Counted from the first letter of the stretch, positions 1 to 8,979 are shown. The stretch: 28,856 bases of DNA from CAYZMH01 sp964479445 (GCA_964479445.1 CAYZMH010000042.1:1-28856); one strand, 5' to 3'. The notes: a model not told the origin generated them from the letters alone. Numbers and translations are program-made.

Positions 1-256
1 CATAAATTCGGGCTACACCACGGATACGGAAGTGCTGCTCTACCCAAATCCCTGCCCAGGTGAATTGACGATCAACCTCCCCAGGTCCAGACCGGGAAAA
101 GTTCAGGTTTTTTCGGCGCATGGCATACTAATAAAAGACTGTGCGTATGATAAAGACACGTTTCATTTGGATCTGAAGGAGCTGCATGCAGGGGTCTATT
201 TTCTGAAAATATCCTCCCCGGACTTCCAGAAATACGCTTCATTTGTCATGCAATAG
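1..256 (+). CDS. C-terminal end of a T9SS-secreted protein (partial)
   Basis: The reading frame is open to the left edge of the window and closes with TAG after about 84 codons, so only the C-terminus is present. The visible part is a type A sorting domain of the type IX secretion system: a V-L-L-Y-P-N-P start, then short beta-strand blocks (GKVQVFSAHGILI), the D-L-K-E-L-H-A-G-V-Y-F-L-K-I block and a final strand. In this family the domain directs the protein through the T9SS outer-membrane translocon and is usually cleaved on attachment to the cell surface. The cargo domain lies outside the window, so its function cannot be stated. The GTG at 32 is internal, not a start. Confidence 0.85.
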   Translation, partial: INSGYTTDTEVLLYPNPCPGELTINLPRSRPGKVQVFSAHGILIKDCAYDKDTFHLDLKELHAGVYFLKISSPDFQKYASFVMQ

Positions 257-414
257 TTTTTCCAGGATTTCATAATAAGTTGCCCGGAAAAGGTAGTGTT
301 CCACTTTGTGTGTCTGACGAGGTGTCTTTCTCAAGTTAGTTTCACAAATCTTAAGGTTATATTTTTTCTTTTTTCCAAAAACGGAGCTTGTTCATGTGAA
401 GTGGAGAAAAGAAA

Positions 415-540
415 ATCCACCTGTGGATGTAAGCCTATCCAGGGATCAGGATGAAGAGCCCCCACCACCGGATCACGCCAGTAATCCGCCACCGGCCTCA
501 TCCAGATCCCCGAAACGTGAAGCGTTTGCGGGGATTTTTT
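415..540 (+). ncRNA. Candidate structured intergenic RNA ending in a terminator
   Basis: Seen in the sequence: a perfect hairpin ATCCAC-CT-GTGGAT (415-428). A nested imperfect hairpin follows, with GGATGA (449-454) pairing TCATCC (498-503), GCC (458-460) pairing GGC (494-496) and CGGAT (469-473) pairing ATCCG (484-488). The terminator hairpin at 506-540 comes two bases later. Successive stems ending in a T-tract would suit a small RNA or the structured 3' end of a transcript. No promoter was identified and the fold does not match an RNA family I recognise, so the call is tentative. Confidence 0.25.
506..540 (+). terminator. Intrinsic terminator
   Basis: A 12-base left arm (506-517, ATCCCCGAAACG) pairs with CGTTT (523-527) and CGGGGAT (529-535) across one bulged G at 528. 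The loop is five bases and T-residues run to 540. It is oriented for + strand transcription, either from the T9SS gene ending at 256 or from a separate transcript starting in between. Confidence 0.8.
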
Positions 541-940
541 ATGGCAGGCCGGCGGTAGGTTCTACCTGAACCGCACCTTCTCCCTTTTTGCACCGTTACA
601 AATGCGGAATTGGAATACTATCTATACAGATACAAAGCATTCTGAAAAGAGGAAGGTTGAATTTAGAATGCAGGAAGGCAGCTTCGTGTGAAAGACTGGC
701 AGTGACCTCCCTGTGGCTGCAGAAATGTCCTGATAAACAGCGGTATACCGATTTCAAACAGAGAAATAATTATCTCAGGATGGTATCATCCCCGGTAATG
801 CCCCTGCATCCCTATTTTTAATGGAAGGTTGTTTTACAAATGTTTAACATACCGGGCCAAACATTGCCTGCTTTCTTTTGTTTGGAAACGAGACGAAAGA
901 GAGAAAAGCCAGAATGTTAAACACTGAAAACCGTAACATT

Positions 941-1540
941 ATGAAAAAAGGAACTATGTATACCATTGCTACAGGAGTTATTTTCTTGTTGATTTTTTCC
1001 GTGCTCCCGGCCGGGGCTACGGAGAACGTGGAAGTGAATGCCATTGAACAGTCAAAAACGATTCGCATGGAGCTGAATACGCCTGCTTCCGAGATGATCG
1101 AAGTGACGCTCTATGGCAGATTTGACAGAGTTTTGTACAATGACAGGATCTGCGCCGGTGAGACCTATGAGGATAAATTTGACTTTTCAGCGGTGAAAAA
1201 GGGATCCTATAAACTCGTCTCACAGTTGCGAAACATGAAGTTCAACAGGGTCATTCAGGTTAGTGAGCAAGGTGTTGAGATAACCGAACGTTACTTCACC
1301 TTTGCACCGCAATTCAGGCAGGAAGGTGATACGCTCAAGGTGCATTTTCTCAACCAACCCAATAAAAATATCGGGATCGCAATTGATGAAGCATGGGGTA
1401 ACGTATATGATGCATTTTACTTTCAAACGGATGACATATTCTCTGTGAATTATGATCTCCGGAAACTACCCGAAGGAACGTACACCCTTCAGTTGATGCA
1501 CGGATCGGAGACGTATACCCACGAATTCAGCATTGATTGA
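941..1540 (+). CDS. Small exported beta-sandwich protein, function unknown
   Basis: The 199-residue protein begins with a typical signal peptide (MKKGTMYTIATGVIFLLIFS, probable cleavage after A-G-A near residue 26). Two similar beta-rich halves follow, each with a strand ending in a K-G-S-Y-K-L or E-G-T-Y-T-L turn (KFDFSAVKKGSYKL and YDLRKLPEGTYTL). This pattern is common in Bacteroidota periplasmic proteins of the DUF3244 kind and in Ig-like secretion modules, but I cannot assign a family. The start at 941 gives the cleanest signal peptide; an in-frame ATG at 914 would add nine residues, and the longest frame begins with TTG at 878. The gene is followed by its own terminator at 1583-1631, so it is probably monocistronic. 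No catalytic motif is visible. Confidence 0.7.
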   Translation: MKKGTMYTIATGVIFLLIFSVLPAGATENVEVNAIEQSKTIRMELNTPASEMIEVTLYGRFDRVLYNDRICAGETYEDKFDFSAVKKGSYKLVSQLRNMKFNRVIQVSEQGVEITERYFTFAPQFRQEGDTLKVHFLNQPNKNIGIAIDEAWGNVYDAFYFQTDDIFSVNYDLRKLPEGTYTLQLMHGSETYTHEFSID

Positions 1541-1582
1541 TGCACTACCCGTGGGGACCATCATTACTCATTGGTATATTCC

Positions 1583-1631
1583 GGGAGAATGTGATCGACG
1601 GAGTAATTTTATCGACTCATTCTCCCTTTTT
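1583..1631 (+). terminator. Intrinsic terminator after the small exported protein
   Basis: GGGAGAATG (1583-1591) pairs perfectly with CATTCTCCC (1618-1626), and five T-residues follow at 1627-1631. The inner loop is long (26 bases) and can fold further through a short TCGA/TCGA pairing. It lies 42 bases after the stop codon of the gene at 941-1540. Confidence 0.75.
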
Positions 1632-1682
1632 ATGGTTGTAAATATTCAGGAAGAGAGAGGCTGAGATGAATTACGCTGACAG

Positions 1683-1858
1683 ATGAAAGTTGGCGACAAC
1701 GCACCGCATTTTAAGGCTGTGGCTGATAGCGGGGAGACCTGGAATTCACAAAATGTAATCGGCAGGAAGAACCTGGTGGTATATTTTTTCCTGCCGCCAT
1801 GACCGGGGGATGTACAAAGCAGGCATGTACCTTCCGGGACTCCCGGGATGATTAATAA
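1683..1858 (+). pseudogene. Peroxiredoxin (AhpC/TSA, Bcp-like) 5' fragment, frameshifted
   Basis: The frame from ATG 1683 encodes a peroxiredoxin N-terminus (M-K-V-G-D-N-A-P-H-F-K-A then K-N-L-V-V-Y-F-F) and stops at TGA 1800-1802. Shifting frame inside the T6 run at 1784-1789 restores the next conserved block, P-A-A-M-T-G-G-C-T-K-Q-A-C-T-F-R-D. This carries both the peroxidatic and the resolving cysteine of a Bcp-type thiol peroxidase, and it runs into TAATAA at 1853-1858. Only about 55 of the usual 150 or more residues are present. The next base enters TonB-receptor sequence. The gene is therefore broken twice, by the frameshift and by loss of its 3' two thirds, and cannot make a working enzyme. 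Confidence 0.75.
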
Positions 1859-4252
1859 CATTTCCACCTCTATGAAACCGCCCACACCATCCAGGTCTCT
1901 TTCAACGACCGGCTGCTCGCAAAATATCCCATTACCGTTCACCGCACTTTTAAAACTCCGGAAGAAACCATTGCCTTTCTGTTGGAACCGCTGCCGCTGA
2001 ATTATGAAAAAACCGACGGGGTTTATATCATTTTCAGCGATGAAAAAACGCCGGAAAAGATCGAATACCGTATTTCAGGCAGGGTTATTGATCGTCTTTC
2101 CGGGGAAACCCTGCCCTACAGTCATCTTATGGTCAACGGGCATGGATCGACAACCGATTTCAGCGGACATTTTTCTTCCTCCTCATCCCGGGATCCTGCC
2201 TTTGAAGTTACCGTTTCCCACCTGGGGTACTATCTGTTGGACACCGTGCTGGTGGCGGGTCGGGATTATGTAATCGGACTCATGCCCTCCAGCTATGAAC
2301 TGGAGGAGATTGAGATCCGGGAAAGCCGTATAGAACGGTCAGGCCAGGTAGGGGAGCATGCCGGTGAGATGCGGTTGAATCACAAGATCGCCTACCGGCT
2401 GCCCGGCAACGGGGATGATGCCATCTTCAATTTCCTCCGGCTGCAACCGGGCATTATGGCAGCAGGAGAACAATCCAGCGAAATGATCATCTGGGGAGGA
2501 TATTCGGGCAACAGCAAGTTGCAGTTTGACGGGTTTACGATATTCGGACCCAGGAATTTCAATGACAATATCAGTTTCGTGAATCCCTATATGACAAAGG
2601 AAATCCGTGTGATGAAGGGGGGATACCCGGCAGCATATGGTGATCGGGTGGGAGGAATTGTAGAGGTAACCGGAATTGAGGGTAACCGGAAAGAACCGGG
2701 GTTTAACCTGAATATCAACAATATGACGGTAAGCGGAATGGCAAGCATTCCTGTCCGCGGAGAAGCAGCGATCACCGCTGCATTCCGGCATACCTACTAT
2801 AATCTTTACGATGGGGGTCAGCCTTATTATTTTTCAGACCGCGAAGTGGAAAATACCAGCAGCGGAATAGATATTAAGGTATCTCCGAATTACCGGTTCC
2901 GGGATGCCAACCTGAAATATGCAGGTTCTGCAGGTAATGGTGACCGCTATTATATCAGTCTTTATTCGGGGGGAGATTTTTTTTCCTACAACCTGGAGGA
3001 GGAGAGGGTAAGGGTGAGGATCTTGCAGGATATTCAGGAAAAAAACAGGCAGCTGGGCGGAACTGCATTCTATGGAAGAACCTGGAAGAAAGGTATTATC
3101 AGCAATTTCTCCCTGAGCTACTCGGGATTAAACCGGGAATTGTATGAGAGCCAGGAAATCTATTTACGTGACCGGAATACCAGGATTTCGTTTGACGAAA
3201 GGCAATATATCAGCAGTATTTCAGAAACAGGATTCAGTAATGATAATGTTATCAATCTTAACGATAAGCATACCTTTCATGCCGGGGCCGGATATGTATA
3301 TAACCGCAATATTTTCCTGCTTGATTACGAGGATGTAATCTACCCTGATGGTTTTGACCATGCAGGCAGGTTTAATTTCTATGTCCAGGATGTATACCAA
3401 CCTCTTCCCTCTGTTGAACTCCAACCGGGAATACGGATCGATTACCCAATTTATCAATCACAATTGTTTATTCAACCAAGGGTGCAGGCCACCCTCAACC
3501 TGGGTGAAACGTGGAAGCTGAACGGGGCCTGGGGAATCTATAACCAGTTTATCACGAAAACATCCATTCTGGATGAACTGGGGAATTACCGGTATTTCTG
3601 GGTCATCTCTGATAATAAAACAGTGCCCGTTCTCAGGGCATACCATATGGTAGGGGGCCTTATCTATCAACAAGGGACGACCACCCTGAGTGTGGAACCA
3701 TTTTTTAAGAAGGTTCGGGGGATCACGCGGCTGCTGGATATGAACGGAGCCGATATAGAAGTGCACCAGGGGAAGGCGAAGATATACGGAGCAGATCTGC
3801 TTGCAAAGCAATCTTTTGGCAGGCATGAAGCCTGGGTGTCCTATACCCTGGGTAAAACCACGGAACATTTTACCTATTTTGATTCGGACGATTACATGGA
3901 AGCCCCACAGGATCAGAGACACGAGGTTAAGGGTGCCCTGCTGCTTGATTTTGATCCGTTTTACTTCACCGTGAACTATGTATATGGTTCGGGCCTTGCT
4001 TATCGCGCATCATCGTGGGAAGAGCCCCGGGACAGGTATCCATACAGGAGGCTGGATGCTTCTGCGATATACAGGCTAAAACTGAATGAATTCAGAATGG
4101 AGACCGGGATCAGCGTGCTCAATATTTTCAACAGGGAGAATATCAAGTACTCCAATCTGTTCGAGGTACCGGACGGACAGTTCAGCAGCATCTCCATCTA
4201 CGCAGAGGCGGTGCCCTTCACGCCCACTGTTTACCTGAACATTGCGTTTTGA
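1859..4252 (+). pseudogene. TonB-dependent receptor (STN + carboxypeptidase-like + plug + barrel) lacking its 5' end
   Basis: The frame opens right after TAATAA and runs 797 codons without interruption. It starts inside an STN domain (I-Q-V-S-F-N-D-R-L-L-A-K-Y-P-I-T then E-E-T-I-A-F-L-L and G-V-Y-I-I-F). A carboxypeptidase-like regulatory domain follows (Y-R-I-S-G-R-V-I-D, about 2066-2300). Then comes a plug with G-Y-P-A-A-Y-G-D-R-V-G-G-I-V-E-V, and a long outer-membrane barrel ending in aromatic F (L-N-I-A-F). There is no signal peptide and no ATG at the 5' end; the earliest usable start is TTG at 1982, which leaves 756 residues. Known family role: energy-dependent outer-membrane uptake, with STN often signalling to an anti-sigma factor. 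It is smaller than SusC proteins and no SusD neighbour is seen. I infer that a deletion removed the start together with the 3' end of the upstream peroxiredoxin gene, so it is probably not expressed or exported. Confidence 0.75.
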
Positions 4253-4272
4253 AGATGACCTTTAAAAGGATC

Positions 4273-4313
4273 GAACAGGGTTGTGGCAAGAACGGCCGAA
4301 GCAAGCCCTGTTC
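4273..4313. repeat. Inverted repeat downstream of the receptor gene
   Basis: GAACAGGG (4273-4280) and CCCTGTTC (4306-4313) are perfect 8-base complements, and TTG/CAA extends the stem past one bulged base. There is no T-tract, so it is not an ordinary intrinsic terminator. It may protect the 3' end of the receptor message or be incidental. Confidence 0.35.
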
Positions 4314-4485
4314 CCCCGGCCGGAGCAATGAGCAAGGAGGGGCTGGTATAATAGTGTGTTCACATTGAAAAAATAACAGCTATGAAATATAAAATAGCAT
4401 TTGTCATTTATTTTAATAGCCTTTAGTTTCACCATTGAAATGAGCAGCTACTTTTTCGCATTGCGGGTGAGCTGATACAAAACGT

Positions 4486-5727
4486 ATGCAATTGAAATAC
4501 ACAGGCAACACTGAGCAGGAACTGGTCCGTTTCAAAGAGTCGATGGACCTTGAATTGAGCAGGATCCTGGATTACTGGGTTGAGTATGCTCCTGACTATA
4601 CCCACGGCGGATTCATTGGCAGTGTGGACCGGGAGAATACCCGGTTATTACATGCGGATAAGGGGGTGGTATTGAATACGCGGATTCTCTGGACTTTTTC
4701 TGTTATGTACCGCAGGAGCAGGGATGATCAGTATCTGAAGCTGGCCAGGCGTGCCCGCGATTATATTGAAAAGCATTTTATTGATAAGCAACATGGAGGG
4801 GTATACAGCACGCTTACTTACAAGGGAATCCCTGCTTCGGATAAGAAGCAAATGTATTGCCAGGCTTTTGCCATTTACGGCCTTTCGGAGTACTACCTGG
4901 CTTCAGGAGACCCGGCTTCCCTGCAAATGGCAAGAGAGCTTTTTTACCTGGTGGAAAAACACAGTCTGGATAAGCAATATGGAGGGTACATGGAAGCTTT
5001 TTCCAACAACTGGGAACCGGTGACAGATTATCGCCTCAGTGATAAGGATGATAACTATCCGAAAACCATGAATACCCATCTTCATCTGCTGGAGGCCTAT
5101 ACCAATTTTTACAAGGCGGTGCAGGAGCCCGGGGTAAGGGATACGCTGGAGCAGTTGTTATTATTATTTCCACGGTACATTATTCAGGACTCAGGGCACC
5201 TGGAACTCTATTTCGATATGGATTGGACTCCTTCGGGAAAATATGTCTCCTACGGACATGATATTGAAGCTGCCTGGCTGATGAATGATGCGCTGAGCGT
5301 AATGGATTTGAAAGAGGACAGGCCGTACGTTCGGGATAAAGCATTCTTATTGGCAGATACCTTCCGGAACGATGGTATTGACAGGGACGGTGGGGTGCTG
5401 AATGAATTCAGCCTGGAAGACAGGACCCTTGATACGGAGAAACATCACTGGCCCCAGGCAGAAGCCATGGTTGGTCTTTTCGATGCTTATGAGTTAACCG
5501 GGAAACCGAAGTTCCTGAGGGATAGCCTGAGAGTATACGAATATGTTAAGCGTTATTTCATAGATTCTGCAGGGGGCGAATGGTATCTCCGGATAGACCA
5601 GGATGGCCGGGAGCTGGGGGATGAAAAGATCGGGTACTGGAAATGCCCGTATCACAATGCCAGGGCCTGTATGGAATTAAGTGACCGGATAGAAAGAGTG
5701 CTGGAACTTGCTCAGGTTTCCAGGTAA
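4486..5727 (+). CDS. AGE-family epimerase, cellobiose/mannobiose 2-epimerase-like
   Basis: The 413-residue protein is a full-length member of the N-acylglucosamine 2-epimerase (AGE) superfamily, an (alpha/alpha)6 barrel. The closest pattern is the cellobiose 2-epimerase branch, which epimerises C2 of the reducing sugar (Man-b1,4-Man to Man-b1,4-Glc, or Glc-b1,4-Glc to Glc-b1,4-Man). Visible hallmarks are N-T-H-L-H (196-200), S-Y-G-H-D-I-E-A-A-W (255-264), H-H-W-P-Q-A-E-A (320-327) and W-K-C-P-Y-H-N (385-391). His200, His258 and His390 fit the three catalytic histidines known from the Rhodothermus marinus enzyme. There is no signal peptide, so it is cytoplasmic. The ATG at 4486 lacks a strong ribosome binding site, as is usual in Bacteroidota. 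A GH130 phosphorylase at 22.3 kb would use such products, which supports a beta-mannoside role over lactose or cellobiose. Confidence 0.88.
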   Translation: MQLKYTGNTEQELVRFKESMDLELSRILDYWVEYAPDYTHGGFIGSVDRENTRLLHADKGVVLNTRILWTFSVMYRRSRDDQYLKLARRARDYIEKHFIDKQHGGVYSTLTYKGIPASDKKQMYCQAFAIYGLSEYYLASGDPASLQMARELFYLVEKHSLDKQYGGYMEAFSNNWEPVTDYRLSDKDDNYPKTMNTHLHLLEAYTNFYKAVQEPGVRDTLEQLLLLFPRYIIQDSGHLELYFDMDWTPSGKYVSYGHDIEAAWLMNDALSVMDLKEDRPYVRDKAFLLADTFRNDGIDRDGGVLNEFSLEDRTLDTEKHHWPQAEAMVGLFDAYELTGKPKFLRDSLRVYEYVKRYFIDSAGGEWYLRIDQDGRELGDEKIGYWKCPYHNARACMELSDRIERVLELAQVSR

Positions 5728-5777
5728 CCGGTTCAGGATATGTAAGCCCCGCCTTTACAAAACGATCTGTTTTCTCA

Positions 5778-6665
5778 TTATTGAATAACCCTCTTTTTTC
5801 CGCTGAGGTTTTTCCTGTATTCAGTGGGTGAAACGTCTTTCATTTTTCTGAAGATCTTGTTAAAATTGGCCAGGTTATTGAATCCACACCGGTAAGCGAT
5901 TTCCGATATCTGCATCGGGGATTCAATTAATAACCTGGTAGCGACGCTGATCCGGTAAGCGTTCAGAAATTCAACAAACGTTTTGCTTGTCCGTTGTTTG
6001 ATAAACCGGCTAAAAGTTATGGTCGTCATGTTCACATGACCGGCCATCTCTTTCAGGGTAATTTTCTGATGGTAATTATCTTCAATATAACTGCATACTT
6101 GTTTAATCTTCTCACTGTTATGAAAATCGGAAAGCGAACTGATCCCGGTCGAAGAGAGCACCTGTTGATTCCGTACATTGGCAAGATCAAACAAAAGGCT
6201 CATCAATTCGATAAACGCATCAAAACCATGCTTTTCGGAGAGGCTTTTTATCCTGGGATACATGTTTTCCGCAGTTTGCTCCGAGAAGGCAATTCCCATC
6301 TGGGACTGGATCAGTAATTTTTTTACGGGAGCCATGACATTCCGGTTCAAAAGCCCATCCTGGAACAGATCGTTGTGAAATTGAAGCGTGAGTTCATGAA
6401 AACGTTTATTCTTGCATTCACCCTGATCCCAGTAATGGGGTAAATTGGGTCCGACCAGAACCAGCTCCAGGTCAGATATCGTTGCGGAGTGATCACCGAC
6501 TACTCGTACAGCTCCTGCCGCATTGGAAATGAAATTCAACTCGTACTCGGGATGAAAATGCAAGGGAAAACTAAAAACACCTCTTTCCCGGTCAAAAACA
6601 AGGAGGCAGTCTCCCGCATTCAGAGGTGTTATTTCACGGTGTAATTTAGAAAATTCGGTATCCAT
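5778..6665 (-). CDS. AraC-family transcriptional regulator with N-terminal cupin
   Basis: The 295-residue protein has an N-terminal sugar-sensing cupin-like half (F-P-L-H-F-H-P-E-Y-E-L near residue 35 and G-P-N-L-P-H-Y-W near residue 72). Two helix-turn-helix motifs lie in the last 100 residues (I-T-L-K-E-M-A-G-H-V-N-M-T and I-S-E-I-A-Y-R-C-G-F-N-N-L-A-N-F), with the family ending S-P-T-E-Y-R. It is divergent from the symporter at 7015 and convergent with the epimerase, ending 50 bases from it. I infer that it controls the symporter and itself from the shared 349-base intergenic region; AraC proteins of this layout usually activate sugar genes on ligand binding. The ligand is unknown. Confidence 0.9.
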   Translation of the reverse strand: MDTEFSKLHREITPLNAGDCLLVFDRERGVFSFPLHFHPEYELNFISNAAGAVRVVGDHSATISDLELVLVGPNLPHYWDQGECKNKRFHELTLQFHNDLFQDGLLNRNVMAPVKKLLIQSQMGIAFSEQTAENMYPRIKSLSEKHGFDAFIELMSLLFDLANVRNQQVLSSTGISSLSDFHNSEKIKQVCSYIEDNYHQKITLKEMAGHVNMTTITFSRFIKQRTSKTFVEFLNAYRISVATRLLIESPMQISEIAYRCGFNNLANFNKIFRKMKDVSPTEYRKNLSGKKRVIQ

Positions 6666-6882
6666 AGTGCTATCTGTTTGATCCGTGTATGATGAAGAGA
6701 ATTTTCAAATTGAATTATTTTGTGATTTTCCTGATAAAAACAGACAAATTATATATTGAAGGGGTGTATACGCTGTTTTTATTATTAACAATTAGTATCT
6801 TTCATTCCGCGATGGGTTTAATACCGTAAAATTAGCAAAATACCGGTAATTAAACATGATTTATGAAAGAATAACAGATGTA

Positions 6883-6906
6883 TTTGACTATATAACATAA
6901 GTCAAA
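6883..6906. promoter_or_regulatory. Inverted repeat in the divergent AraC/symporter intergenic region
   Basis: TTTGACT (6883-6889) and AGTCAAA (6900-6906) are perfect complements separated by 10 A/T-rich bases, giving a centre-to-centre distance of 17 bases. It lies 108 bases upstream of the symporter start in a 349-base region between divergent genes that otherwise shows only A/T-rich sequence. It could be an operator for a dimeric regulator; AraC proteins more often use direct repeats, so the link to the neighbouring regulator is unproven. Confidence 0.3.
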
Positions 6907-7014
6907 AATTTCCAGAAGAAGTAGATTAGGTTTTTCAAAACGGCAATCCGGTTATCGATACCGGCCACATGAGGGTGTTGCCTGGTTGCCAGAAGGCTTA
7001 AAAAATTGTATTCC

Positions 7015-8886
7015 ATGAAATTACATGCCATTGATCTGATTTTAATCGCGTTGTACCTCGGATTTACTGTTTTCATAGGGTTTTTTATGAAGAAGCGGGC
7101 AGAGAAGGACAAGGCTTCTTACCTGTTGGGTGGCAATAAACTTCCTTGGTACATGCTTGGCTTGTCGAATGCATCGGGCATGTTTGATATCAGCGGGACC
7201 ATGTGGCTGGTGACCATCGGGTTTGTGTATGGTTTGAAAAGTATATGGCTTCCGTGGCTCTGGCCCGTTTTCAACCAGATATTTCTGATGGTCTATCTGA
7301 GCATCTGGTTGCGAAGGTCCAATGTGACAACCGGTGCAGAATGGATCAAAACCCGGTTCGGATATGGCAGGGGAGCCAAATATTCCCACAATATCGTTGT
7401 TATTTTTGCCCTGCTGGGTTGTCTGGGCTACCTGGCCTACGGGTTTATCGGGCTGGGGAAATTTATAATGATCTTTATGCCTGAAGCGTGGAACCTGGGA
7501 CTGGAGCAATTGGTAGGACCAACCTATGTTCCGCACATGTATGGCATTATCGTCACCTCTTTTGCCGTGTTGTATGCGATCCTTGGTGGCATGACGAGTA
7601 TTGTTTGGGCCGATGTGGTGCAGTATGCTATTATGACCATCTCAGCCATAGTAATTGCTGTTATTGCCATGGTCAAGCTGGGAGGTACGGATATTATGTC
7701 CCTGGTTCCCGAAGGGTGGGGGAGTCCGTGGTTTGGAAAGACCCTGGATCTTGACTGGTCAGCGATTATACCGGAGGTGAACCGCAAGATCGCGGAGGAT
7801 GGGTATCAATTGTTCAGCCTGTTTTTCTGGATGATGGTTATGAAAGGGATCCTGGTTTCCGCAGCCGGTCCGCCCCCCAGTTATGACATGCAGAAGATAC
7901 TGGCAACCAAATCCCCCAAGGAAGCAGCCAAAATGAGTGGTTTTGTTTCCGTTATCCTGATGCCTTCCAGGTACCTGATGATCGCGGGATTTGCACTGCT
8001 TGGCATTCTTTTTTACGATAAACTTGATCTGATGGTCGGGGGCAGTGTGGATTTTGAGCAGATTCTTCCTTCCGCTATCGCCCAGTTTGTACCGGTTGGA
8101 CTTCTCGGGTTGCTGTTGGCCGGATTACTAGCAGCGTTCATGTCTACCTTTGCCGGAACCCTGAATGCTGCCCAGGCCTACATTACCAATGACATTTATT
8201 TAAGGTACATCAAGCCCGATGCTACGAATAAGGAGATCAAGATCACGAACTATACTTCAGGTATTGTTACGGTGGTTGTTAGTGTTATTCTGGGATTCTT
8301 CGCGAAAAACGTAAACCAGGTTCTGCAGATTATCGTTTCGGCCCTCTGGGGGTCGTATATGGCTTCCAATATTTTAAAATGGTATTGGTGGCGGTTTAAC
8401 TCATACGGGTATTTCTGGGGAATGCTGACAGGGATCCTGGCGGCATTGTTCCCGTATGTCGGATCCTTTTTTGGCATTGATATTCTGGAAATGATATTCC
8501 CCAATCTTGCACCGGATATACGGATATTTTATTTCTTCCCTTTCATCCTGTTATTCTCAGCCATTGGATGTATCCTTGGCACCTATTTGCATCCCCCGAC
8601 AGAAAACAGTGTATTGGTGAGTTTTTATAAGAATGTGAGGCCATGGGGGTTCTGGAAGCCTATCGTGAACCAGGTTGTTGAGGAGGATAGATCATTTAAG
8701 CCCAACCGGAATTTTGGCCGGGACATGTTTAACATCGCAGTCGGCACCATCGGGCAGACAGCCCTTGTTGCCCTGCCCATTTTCCTTGTTGTCAAATTAC
8801 ACACGCAACTATTGATCACCGTCTTGATCGTTGCGGTTGCAGGGATCATCATGAAGAGAACCTGGTGGGATACCCTGGAAAACTAA
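7015..8886 (+). CDS. Sodium/solute symporter (SSS family, SLC5-like)
   Basis: The 623-residue integral membrane protein has about 14 hydrophobic segments spread over its whole length, as expected for SLC5/SSS transporters of the LeuT fold. Family-like blocks include D-I-S-G-T-M-W (about residue 60), Y-A-I-L-G-G-M-T-S-I-V-W-A-D (about 185-198), and L-L-A-G-L-L-A-A-F-M-S-T-F-A-G-T-L-N-A (about 365-385), which belongs to the sodium-site region. Role: sodium-driven import of a sugar or related solute across the inner membrane. ATG 7015 is preferred over the in-frame TTG at 7006. It sits divergent to an AraC regulator and near the AGE epimerase, which suggests a mono- or disaccharide substrate from mannoside breakdown; this is inference. 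Transcription ends at the hairpin at 8980-9009. Confidence 0.9.
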   Translation: MKLHAIDLILIALYLGFTVFIGFFMKKRAEKDKASYLLGGNKLPWYMLGLSNASGMFDISGTMWLVTIGFVYGLKSIWLPWLWPVFNQIFLMVYLSIWLRRSNVTTGAEWIKTRFGYGRGAKYSHNIVVIFALLGCLGYLAYGFIGLGKFIMIFMPEAWNLGLEQLVGPTYVPHMYGIIVTSFAVLYAILGGMTSIVWADVVQYAIMTISAIVIAVIAMVKLGGTDIMSLVPEGWGSPWFGKTLDLDWSAIIPEVNRKIAEDGYQLFSLFFWMMVMKGILVSAAGPPPSYDMQKILATKSPKEAAKMSGFVSVILMPSRYLMIAGFALLGILFYDKLDLMVGGSVDFEQILPSAIAQFVPVGLLGLLLAGLLAAFMSTFAGTLNAAQAYITNDIYLRYIKPDATNKEIKITNYTSGIVTVVVSVILGFFAKNVNQVLQIIVSALWGSYMASNILKWYWWRFNSYGYFWGMLTGILAALFPYVGSFFGIDILEMIFPNLAPDIRIFYFFPFILLFSAIGCILGTYLHPPTENSVLVSFYKNVRPWGFWKPIVNQVVEEDRSFKPNRNFGRDMFNIAVGTIGQTALVALPIFLVVKLHTQLLITVLIVAVAGIIMKRTWWDTLEN

Positions 8887-8979
8887 CCGGTAATTGGTGT
8901 TTTTCTGAAGCAGGGAATGACATGGATACCGGGGTTGAACAGGTTACTGACTAATGCCTTCAATGTGTAAAAATGCCAT

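Larger units (their letters stand above)
257..940. other. 684-base stretch without a convincing gene
   Basis: This stretch holds nested inverted repeats between about 415 and 503 and a clear intrinsic terminator at 506-540. A 77-codon frame at 588-821 has no family resemblance, no signal peptide and no ribosome binding site, and is not called. The part from about 545 to 877 shows nothing I can name. The promoter of the gene starting at 941 should lie near its right end, but no clean Bacteroidota -33/-7 pair was found. Confidence 0.6.

Noticed and set aside
588..821. 77-codon frame in the left intergenic region
   Set aside because: No family resemblance, no signal peptide, no ribosome binding site, and odd composition; most likely chance.
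1859..4252. Calling the receptor SusC
   Set aside because: It is about 800 residues, has an STN domain and no SusD neighbour; it fits the smaller TonB receptor type.
4382..4426. 14-codon frame resembling a signal peptide start
   Set aside because: Stops after 14 codons with no continuation in another frame; could be a remnant but cannot be supported.
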